Assembly: GCA_023614405.1 (NCBI GenBank)
Contig: CM042685.1
Coordinates: 230,371,661 to 230,435,660 of the forward strand
Length of the DNA: 64,000 bases
DNA from: Avena insularis
Taxonomy: Eukaryota; Streptophyta; Magnoliopsida; Poales; Poaceae
Direction of reading: 5' to 3'
A program made the position numbers and the translations under genes. Below the pieces are notes generated by a model that searched no databases, had not been told where the DNA came from, and worked only from the letters and a program-made list of their open reading frames with translations. Below are positions 55,944 through 64,000 of this stretch, one piece after another; the first letter of the stretch is position 1, and each line of letters begins with the position of its first letter.

Positions 55944-58098
55944 TTGGTTTCTCTACTAGCTTCCAAACTTTGTTGCGCTCGAAGTTATTTAATTCTTCAT
56001 GCATTGCAACAACCCAATCGGGATCTTCAAGAGCATCAAAGACCTTCTTTGGTTCAACCATGGAAATGTGAGCTTGATGATCACAGAAGCTTGCAAGTTC
56101 TCTTCTAGTAGACACCCTTCTTCGTAGATCACCAACAACCTTGTCAAGAGTGTGGCCTCTTAGTTCAAGGTTCCGATCAGCATGGGCCTTGCGACGAGCC
56201 TCAATGTCCTTATTGTTTCTAGAAGGAGTTGATTCAATATGGGTATCCTTGTCTTGACCACTGCCTTGCCCTTGATCTTGATCTGAGTTAATAGAAGGAG
56301 CTGGTTGCTGAATTAGTTCTTCAGGACCAGATAATCCGCCCCTTTGTGGGGCCGGACTGTCCGACCTAGGAGATGGGGTACCAGTTTCTTCTTCCTGAGA
56401 CAGCCTAACAGAACTGGGAGATCCAGAGCCGGATAATCCACCCTCGGGGGCCGGAGAATCCGGACTGGGAACTTCATGGTTGTTGCCTTCTTCTTCGAAT
56501 CCCCTGGAACAAGTTGGAGTGCCAGGGGCGGATTGTCCGCCCCTTGGAGGGGGCGGATAGTCCATCCTGGGACTATCATTTTGTCTAGGAGACTAATGAT
56601 CTTCAGTGGATTGTGGAGTCGGTGCAGAGTTTTCTCCGACAGTAGGAGCTTGTTGATGTTGTGTAGATGAGGGCTCCACTTGAGTGGAGCATTGTCCTTC
56701 CCGATCCTCCACAAGGGGTTCCTCAATGGGGCGGAAAAATCCCACGCCCATTCTTCTTATGGCATCTTGGGGTATTTCAACATCTGCACCACAAACATCA
56801 ACTTGCCCTACAAAGGAGCCGTTATTTTCATCGAACTCCACACTACAAGATTCTACAACAATCCCAGTGAGCTTGTTGTAGACTCCATAAGTGTGGGATT
56901 CGGCACCGTAACCAACAAAAATACCTTCTAAAGCCTTGGACTCAAATTTAGACAAGCGGACACCTTTAATAAGAAAGAAATTCTTACACCCGAATACCCT
57001 GAAGTATGAGATGTTGGGCTTGTTACCGGTAAGTATTTCATATGGAGTCTTGTCCAAAATCTTTTGGAGGTAGAGCCGGTTCGATGAGTGACAAGCAGTG
57101 GATATGGCTTCAGCCCAAAAATTGTAAGGAGACTTGAATTCAGCCAACATTGATCTTTCCATATCCATCAGAGTCCGGTTCTTCCTCTCGGCTACACCAT
57201 TTTGTTGAGGGGTGTACGCAGCGGAATATTGATGTCTAATCCCCTCTTCGCTTAGAAACTCATTTAAAGTGTAGTTTTTGAATTCGGAGCCGTTGTCACT
57301 TCTTATTGCCAAGATAGGAACATTGTGTTGACGTTGAACTTCATTGGCAAAGTCAATGACAGTTTGTTGAGTCTCACTCTTTAGCTTGAATAAATAGACC
57401 CATGTATATCTTGAGTAATCATCGACAATAACCAAGCAATATTTCTTCCCACCAAGACTTGCATGAGAATGAGGGCCAAATAAATCCACATGAAGTAATT
57501 CCAAGATCCTCTTTGAAGACACAATAGTCGAGTCATGCATTTTGCCTTCAACACAAGCCCTGCAAACACGATCTTTGGCAAAGGGGACATTGTCTTTTAG
57601 TCCAAGGATGTGGCCACCCTTGTGGAGACTTTGCAAAGTTCTCATGTTGACATGGCCTAAACGGCGATGCCATAACCATCCCACGTCGGCCTTTCCGAAT
57701 AGACACATCGGACCCGAAGTGGTTTTCCCCAAAAAGTCCACCACATACAGGTCATTTTCGACGTACCCAACGAAAGCGACCTTTAGAGACTTGCTTCACA
57801 AGAGTACCACCAAATCATCATCAATTAAAACAACAAAACCCATCTTGCCAAGATCACGAACAGAAAGAAGATTGTAACCGAGGGTCTCAACAAGCATGAC
57901 GTCCACGAGAGAGATATTGTGGGCAACCACAACCTTGCCAAGACCCAATACCTGAGATTTAGACTTATCACCATAGGAGACTGTAATGTTATCATGATTG
58001 GGGTGCATCTCCGTGATGATCTCCTTGCTTCCAGTCATATGACTAGTGCATCCACTATCTAGCACCCGTTTCGACCCACCGGAAGCATAGCCCTTCAA
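55944..58098 (-). pseudogene. Element G protease, integrase and repeat-bearing linker
   Basis: Protease motif VLDSGCTSHMTG (about 58065-58030). Then in the same frame comes integrase, with a TGA at 57793-57795 between. In the 57744-56593 part: H25, H29, C59, C62 zinc site; D85 (HVDLFGP), D148 (RSDNGSEF) and E184 (NGVAERKN) with D-D-35-E spacing; GNKPNISYFRVFGCK. A TAG at 56593-56595 precedes a Pro/Ser/Gly linker (56565-56300) with repeats such as DSPAPEGGLSG and DSPAPQRGGLSG. RT N-terminal sequence (DPDWVVAMHEELNNF) follows. Confidence 0.9.
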
Positions 58099-58711
58099 GA
58101 GAATTACTTCTTGGTTTTAGGTACCCATTTTTCAATGGATCCTCTCATGTTAGTAACAAGGGTCTTTGGAACCCAAATAGACCAAGCAACATATTCATCA
58201 AAAGGCCAAACATAATAAGCACAAACATTGCCATAATAGTCACAAAAGAGTTCATAATTTGGATTGTGAGACCCTGCAAAACCAATATTGTTAGTTTTGT
58301 CTTTTGTAATATTCTACTCAGCGGTGCTTGTCTTTGATTGTTTATTCTTGGTTTTCTTCTTCTTGTTCTTCTTCTTCTTGGACTTGGTGACATACCCAAG
58401 TCCTTCTTTACCAAGATTTGACCTTTGCTTACCAAAAACCTCATCAAGAACACTCTTATCTTTGGGAGAGATGTCGTTGACAAACCCTTCTTCCACGCTA
58501 TCACTTTCCTTGTGAATATATGTTGACTTAGATGTGCTAGGAACATCATACTTGGTCAATCGAATTTGGAGCTGATCATGTGACTCACTGAGAATAGAGA
58601 ATTCACTTTTCAACGCCTTGTGAGCGATGTCAAGTTTCTCCAATTCCTCGGAGAGTCTATCATGAGCAGCCCCAAAGTCAATCTTTTCCTTCTTTAACTT
58701 CTTTGCTTTGG
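58099..58711 (-). pseudogene. Element G gag C-terminal remnant, cut by element F
   Basis: The part 58643-58314 has a helical stretch (EKLDIAHKALKSEFSILSESHDQLQ is the region, positions 58643-58570) and a Lys-rich tail (KSKKKKNKKKKTK). The nucleocapsid region (58310-58110) is scrambled by frame changes and I see no intact zinc knuckle. The frame is interrupted at 58711 by the LTR of F. Confidence 0.7.
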
Positions 58712-59470
58712 TGTAACATCCCTAAAATCATGATTTCAAAGATTGCATATCATTCATGCATGCATATAGTTTTGAGATCAATTTCAAACCAATTCCAAGA
58801 AAACAGAAGCACATAGTGCTATCATTTTATGTGAGCAAACTTAAATCAAATGACCATCCCCATTTGAGAGCTTAAGTGTTTTAAAACAAAGTTTGTTAGT
58901 TTCCTTGTTGATTGGATGGAGTGTGGAGTTTGAACAAAATTATACAAAATAAAAATGGTTTCAAAACCATTTTCAAAACATTTGCAAATCAAGTGCTATG
59001 GCACTGTTTATTTTGTTTATTCAAAAGAACCAAGCTTGAACAGAGAGACCACATGTTTCTATGCCTAGAATTGTGACTATTGCACACTGCAAAAATCCTA
59101 AAAAGATTTGAATTCAAATAGAGTTTGAATTCATTTGAAAATCATTCCAAAAAATCAAATTAGAAAAAGAAAAGGAATAAAGAAAAGGAAAAGGGCCGGC
59201 GCTACTATTCTAGCCCAACAGCGAATCCAGCCCAGCTAGCCCACCCGGGTCCCCTTTCTCTCTCTCACACGCGCAGAAGCACCCCCATAGTCGCTGACAC
59301 TCGGACCCCACTCCATCTCTGTTCTATTCGCTGACAAGCGGGCCCTCTCCACGTCGACTCCTTCTTCCCCAAATCGCGCCCGCAGACCACGTCGCCGCTG
59401 CCGTTGATGCCGGTAATGGCGCGGCGTAATTAGCCTTGATATCGCGAGCGTTTCCTGTCGCGCTTCGGCC

Positions 59471-59478
59471 TATTTAAA
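59471..59478 (+). promoter_or_regulatory. TATA box of element F LTR
   Basis: 'tatttaaa' in 'cggcctatttaaaccccacc', at the start of the GC-rich leader. Confidence 0.6.
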
Positions 59479-59591
59479 CCCCACCCCGCCGCGGTCATTT
59501 TCCCCCACGCTGCACACTCTTCTCGCCACCAGGCTGCCCCTAATTCGCGTTGCACCGCCGTAGCCAGAGCTAACTCCGGCGAGGTATTCCG

Positions 59592-60643
59592 GTAATACCC
59601 CGTCGCCCCTTGCTGCCTAAACTTGCCAGTACAATCTCCGTGACCATGCGCACCTCCTGACCCCTCTGGTGCATGCTAGGAACATCCAGAGCCTCGGCAA
59701 CGTCGGTGACCACACGAGACCGACGACCCCATCAACTCCGGCGATCAATTGCGGTAAGCTCCGAGTGCCCCTTGCCCCCTCTTGCATACGAGGTTCTTCG
59801 CTACTGTCTTGCGCATCTCCTAAACCATCTGGTTCGTGCTAGGGTGACGCGGAACCTCGGCAACGACTTCGACAGCAACCACCTGACGCCGTGCACGACT
59901 CCGACGAGCTCCAGCAGCCCATACCGTGCGCCCCTTGCAAAGCCACCGCCACCTTGCGCTTCAGCAACTCTCTGCGGTTCTGGTAAGCACCTTCTCCCCT
60001 CCCCGGGCGACCTAGAATGCCAGCGCTGCCACTGACAGAGGCGCCGCCGCCAGTCGCCGCTGCTAGCGCCGCTAGGCTATGGTCAGAGCAACGGTAGTCG
60101 TTAGATCTGTATCATAAGGACTAGATTAGATCTGAGCGAAACGTTTTCTTTGAATCTGGCGCGTCGGATCTAACTTGATCTGACGGCGCGGAAGGGTGAT
60201 CCTGAGTGAAACGGTATCGGCCAATAGGAAACAGACGCGTGGCTAGGGTTTGATTTTAAAACAGAATTTGAATCTGATTTATATCCAATTTTGAATTAGC
60301 TATAACTTTTGATCCCCACGTTAGAATTTGACAAATTTTATATCGTTGGAATCAGGAGAGCAAGCTCTTTCAAAATATGCAATGTGTTTAGTGTTTAGCT
60401 TCTGTTAAAAAGCTTTATTTGCAGAAACTTGTTTAGGACTAATTTGGGTGTTTGAAATATTTAGGAAATGTTTTAGGGTATAAATTTTTGGTTGTTTGGC
60501 AAGATTTTATCTTGTTAGTGAATCAGTACCTTGCACTTGCTTGGTTGAGTTTTAAAAATCATCACTTAGCATTTTGCATGCATGCATATATTTATGTTTG
60601 TATATGAATTGTGTGTAATTTTGTGCTACCATTCTTTGTGTAG
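59592..60643 (+). other. Exon/intron-like modules in the F LTR leader
   Basis: Donor-like sites are at 59592 (ccg|gtaatac), 59754 (gcg|gtaagctc) and 59993 (ctg|gtaagcac). Acceptor-like sites end at 59679 (gcatgctag), 59842 (ttcgtgctag) and 60643 (ctttgtgtag). Sequences between acceptor and donor repeat each other ('ctcggcaacg', 'gactccgacgagct'-like). Element C has counterparts. This would give several small leader introns; it is a prediction only. Confidence 0.4.
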
Positions 60644-61930
60644 ACTTTGGTGCTAGTGATTGTGATTGTGAAGAGTGCTACTCTCCCAACTACCAAGGCA
60701 AGTGGTACTTCATGAATATTTCTATCCCTATATTTTATACTAAGCATTAGAAATATTTTGCTAAGTCTTGCATGTTAATATTTTTCCTAAATGCCATGAT
60801 GGGAAATCCTAAGTAGTTGTAGAATTGTTAGGAAATTTCTAAGTTAAGTTACTATCTATGCCATGCTTAGCCTAGCTAGTAGCAAACAAGGGTTGGTGAA
60901 ATATACATGCTATGATGAAAATATTTCTAAGTCTTTGGACTTGTTTTACTTAATAAAACAACTAAGTCAATGAATCACCTGGGTGGAAAGGGACTTGATT
61001 GGTGGTTTTTTGGTTGAGTGGTTACACAAGGCCCATGGCTATGGTTTACCTTGTGTATCTCACTTGTGGTAAGCCACCCAGGAACTAAGAGATTTTAGAG
61101 GCCAAGTGTTAAGAAGCTTCTAGAGCAACCACTTGGCAATATGGGCTCTGCCTGGATCACATAAGTTGCTAGAACTTAGCCATTTGGACAGTTGGTGGTA
61201 GTGGGAATGATAGGTTGGAATGCGTCCATTTTGTCTAAGGGAAGGCTTCTGAAAGGTCCTGTCTTGGTGAAACCAAGTCTGGTGGGGAAAGTGCACAACC
61301 TCTGCAGATGGAAAAATCTAAGTACTTAGTCAAGTCCATGGCAATGGACAACTTGAGCATCAAGGCATGGAAGCTATCAAGAATCTCCTCATCCCAATTT
61401 CTAAGTAAAAATTTGTGGGTGAACAAGGGTGAAGGACCTCAATGTCTATTGGTGGTTCCTTGGGAAAAGTTTTGACAAAGAAAAACTTAGTGATTTCAAC
61501 TAATAGGAAAAACCTATTTTGAGCAAAGCAAGCCAAGCTACACTTAGCCATAATGCATATAGTAATATAGTCCACCTAAATTTTACTAAGGTATCACTTG
61601 CCAATACTATTCCAAAGTATTGACCCAATCGTGGTCAGAATTTGTGATGTTGCAGGTTACTCTGATGAGGATTATGTGTCATGAGTCTACACTCAACATG
61701 TTTGCCTGTGGCACATGAAGATGAAGACTTACATTTATATACTTATTCAAACTCTTGTATTAGGCCTGTGGCCTTGAGATGTAAAGACTATGTTATCTCT
61801 GGAATGGATGTAATAAATGACCTTTGTATCTGTGTACTTCATCTTAAACTGTGGATGCTAGCAATGATCCAAGGACTAGCATTGCAATCACAGGGATCCT
61901 TTTTCCTTTACAAAGGAGGGATCTTACAGA

Positions 61931-61942
61931 TGGTATTAGAGC
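61931..61942 (+). other. Primer binding site of element F
   Basis: 'tggtattagagc', one mismatch from the tRNA-Met PBS of element C, two bases after the LTR end. Confidence 0.85.
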
Positions 61943-62069
61943 ACTGTGTTGCCTGTAGGATTATGACCCTAGGATTGGAAACCACTAAGGAAAAATTTTC
62001 AGCCACTTCTACACTTGTCTATTCTTCTCGTAAAACTTTTCTAATCTTCTCTCTCATCTCTATTTGTAG

Positions 62070-62639
62070 ATGAAATCCATCAACGAAGCCGTGAGGAAAG
62101 GAACACTCATGACAATGACTTTGGAGTGTGAGACAGAATTCCCCAAGGCTCTCAAGGACCTCATGGTTGCATTAGACATACAAGGTGCAGCTGTGTACAA
62201 GGGCTTTCCTGTGATGGATGAAGGAGAGGAATACTGGTGGGTACAACTTCACTTGTATAAAAACAAGGAAGACAACCATCAGGAAAAAGGATTCTGCATG
62301 TTCACCAATTCAGTGATGCACCCTACATTCTTTGAATCAGCAAAGGATGCAGCTTGGAAGACCATCAAAGAACTTGGTGATAGAGTCAAGTGCAGAATGC
62401 TCAACCTCCAAAATGATCTAAGGAAAGATAAGGAACATACCCAAGAGTTGGAAGCTACCAACCAAACCTTAAGAGGAGACATTATAGACTTAGTGATGGA
62501 GTCATGTGAGCAAGATAGGTTGATTGCTTCTAGAAACATTGTGTTAGCCAACAGATCCAGTGAGATAGGATTGTCAACGTACTTCGTTAGTTGTACCACC
62601 ACCTATCACCTTATTTTCCAAAATGTTGCTTTAAAATAA
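62070..62639 (+). CDS. Element F accessory ORF A (189 aa)
   Basis: Begins at an ATG directly after the acceptor-like 'ctctatttgtag'. Conserved with element C through about residue 130 (AVRKGTLMTMTLECETEFPK, MDEGEEYWWVQLHLYKNK). A charged helical part follows (LNLQNDLRKDKEHTQELEA). The last ~45 residues lie past the stop in C. No zinc, protease or nuclease motif and no signal peptide or membrane segment. I do not recognise the family. Its place between PBS and gag marks it as an accessory ORF of this retrotransposon family. Confidence 0.6.
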   Translation: MKSINEAVRKGTLMTMTLECETEFPKALKDLMVALDIQGAAVYKGFPVMDEGEEYWWVQLHLYKNKEDNHQEKGFCMFTNSVMHPTFFESAKDAAWKTIKELGDRVKCRMLNLQNDLRKDKEHTQELEATNQTLRGDIIDLVMESCEQDRLIASRNIVLANRSSEIGLSTYFVSCTTTYHLIFQNVALK

Positions 62640-62775
62640 GATTGAACCTTGGTTGTTGTAATGGTTTCATGTATGCATGACTTGTGTGTTTTGCTTCCCA
62701 AGGATATGTATGTGTTGTTTTGTCTTTTGTTTTATCATGAATTGTGTTGTTCTAACTTTTCTATCTTATAAATAG

Positions 62776-63560
62776 ATGCCTATTACCATCAGCACCGTTG
62801 AGGAGTTCCAGGTTACCCGCTTTGGTCCTCGTATCATTGAGCTTACTACTTTGCTCAATCTCCCTCTCCCACCATCATGGTGCATCCCCTCACCAAGTTT
62901 GAGAGGAAGGACCTCTGGGGCTTCAAGGTCAACCAACCCGGACGCCAGACGGAGCCTACCACGGAGGCCATTGTCTTCAAGCTCATGCACGATGAAAGGG
63001 AGAGAGGTCTTGAGGTAGTTATGCAGGATCTGATAGGACGTCTGCTAGGGCGACACTTCCGACAGGTTAGAGGTACCCACTTTCACGTCTTCGGAATACG
63101 TGATGAGGATGGAGAGTCCATCGACTTCGAGGACGATTCGAGGGACGCAGCAGAGCTGATACGCCTGTACCTCCAGGACTTAGAGTCTCTCATTAGGCAC
63201 GTGGACACAGACAGGACCAATGTCATGCTCAGCAATGATGAGCTCCAGGTGCAGCTTCGCGAGAAGGACAAGCTCTTCGTGCAGCAAGACGAGATAGTCA
63301 AGGAAATGGAGGCGAAGTTCGAGACCCAGGACAGGAAGTTCAAGAGTCAGGAGAAGCGTGTCCAGGATAGGAACAAGAAGATCCGGGACATGACTAAAGA
63401 ACTGCAGTCCAAGGACTTCGAGCTAGAGCAGCAGCAGGCAGTGATAGAGAGACTTCGTTCCCAGAAGAGGGCTCTCAAGGCCAAGATAGAGACCTTGACC
63501 ACTAGCATCGAGGAAAACAAGACCGTGATGGAGAACGCAGGTCTTACCTTTGTCGAGTAG
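62776..63560 (+). pseudogene. Element F accessory ORF B (coiled coil), one frameshift
   Basis: The ATG at 62776 follows 'cttataaatag'. The N-terminal part (STVEEFQVTRFGPRIIEL) is one base out of frame with the long part (62877-63560, 227 codons open) because of a 1-bp deletion relative to C near 62860-62890. The long part has KFERKDLWGFKVNQPG, a conserved RLYLQDLESLIRH block, TNVMLSNDELQVQLREKD, and a coiled coil over about its last 100 residues (EKRVQDRNKKIRDMTKELQ). It ends at a TAG where C has a Glu codon, so the stop may be secondary. Confidence 0.7.
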
Positions 63561-63808
63561 GAGATTGATGCCGATGAGTATATGACTACTCGTTTATCTT
63601 TTATTATCATACTTGTTGTTTGAGAACTTGTTATTTGACCATCCGACATGTGGATGGCTTGCTACTTGTGTGTTTTACTTTGTGAACTTGTTATCTTGTT
63701 GTTGAACCTTTATCTTTTTGTTGCATGCTTGTGTTTGCTTATGTGATGTAATGTGCATGAAAGCATCTATGGGTATCTCATTATTATCTCTATTTGAACA
63801 AACCACAG

Positions 63809-64000
63809 ATGCCTCCCCGTCGTGCAAACCCCAACCCCAACAACAACAACAACAACAACATCACTCCAGAAATGCAACAAATGATGATTGCTCAAACTCA
63901 GCTAATGCAGATGATGACGACGTTCATCCAGAACCAAAACAACAACAGCAATAACAACAACAATAACAACAATAACAACAACAACAACAACCCACCGGGT
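63809..64000 (+). CDS. Element F gag N-terminus, cut by window end
   Basis: ATG after 'aaaccacag' as in C; MPPRRANPNPN, then QMMIAQTQLMQMMTTFIQNQ and an Asn-rich tract coded by AAC/AAT repeats. Unlike C it has no stop at the T-T-F site. The rest of gag-pol is beyond the window. Confidence 0.85.
   Translation, partial: MPPRRANPNPNNNNNNNITPEMQQMMIAQTQLMQMMTTFIQNQNNNSNNNNNNNNNNNNNNPPG

Larger units (their letters stand above)
52168..58711 (-). mobile_element. Element G: Sirevirus-type Ty1/copia element, 3' part
   Basis: Minus-strand order from right to left: gag remnant (58711-58099), protease, integrase, a linker with GC-rich repeats, RT-RNase H (ending 54518), a 1-kb 3' region with PPT-like repeats, PPT and 3' LTR. 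Protease-integrase-RT order is copia. The long 3' region, repeated PPTs and palindromic LTR motifs fit Sireviruses. Its 5' end lies beyond element F, which is inserted at 58712, so no TSD can be checked. Confidence 0.85.
58712..61928 (+). repeat. Element F 5' LTR (about 3.2 kb)
   Basis: Starts 'tgtaacatccctaaaatcat' and ends 'ggatcttaca'. Its late part (60640-61928) aligns well with element C LTRs ('cacaaggcccatg', 'gtatctgtgtacttcatctt'), while the U3 is diverged. TATA-like box at 59471-59478. Confidence 0.9.
58712..64000 (+). mobile_element. Element F: second copy of the element C family, 5' part
   Basis: LTR 58712-61928, PBS, ORF A, ORF B and gag start, colinear with element C but clearly diverged. 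Inserted in the Sirevirus gag; the last five bases of the target before it are tttgg (58707-58711). The right half is outside the window. Confidence 0.9.

Overview
This window is a stack of nested LTR retrotransposons from a large plant genome. The families point to a grass (Poaceae, probably Pooideae): Athila-like, Tat-like and chromodomain (Tekay/Del-like) Ty3/gypsy elements and a Sirevirus-type Ty1/copia element. I see no ordinary host gene, tRNA, rRNA or CRISPR array. Nearly every coding region is broken by stops or frameshifts, so this is fossil intergenic DNA.

Layout. (H) 1-1438 is the end of an Athila-type LTR. (B) A non-autonomous gypsy-like host element starts at 1439 and is split by every later insertion: 5' LTR remnant and PBS (to 2105), leader, gag-like remnant (10417-11463), non-coding interior, PPT (13448), and a 3' LTR in two pieces (13463-15354 and 51609-52167). 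(A) An Athila-like gag-protease element on the minus strand (2391-10416) sits inside B. (C) A chromodomain gypsy element (15355-51608, TSD aattc) sits in B's 3' LTR. C carries two Tat-like elements: D (15530-26209, TSD aaggt) in its 5' LTR, and E (30026-43243, TSD cttca/cttta) in an accessory ORF upstream of its gag. (G) A Sirevirus-type copia element on the minus strand (52168-58711) is interrupted at 58712 by F, a second member of C's family, which runs off the right edge.

Three things stand out. First, D and E each carry, opposite to gag-pol and just inside the 3' LTR, a six-exon gene with matching splice positions and intron lengths (about 92, 73, 480, 90 and 81-93 bp) and a TATA-like box about 150 bp upstream of its ATG. 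Its long intron holds five ~88-bp repeats, each with a copy of the element's own polypurine-tract end (GGGGCTAC). Second, the C/F family has two extra ORFs before gag, one a long coiled coil, behind an LTR leader built from exon/intron-like modules. Third, the Sirevirus LTR contains a ~128-bp array of GGCGGA...TCCGCC palindromes, and the same motif forms a protein repeat between integrase and reverse transcriptase.

Insertion order from nesting: B is oldest, then A, C and G into B; D and E into C; F into G. All coordinates were read by eye. Family names rest on protein motifs, not database searches.
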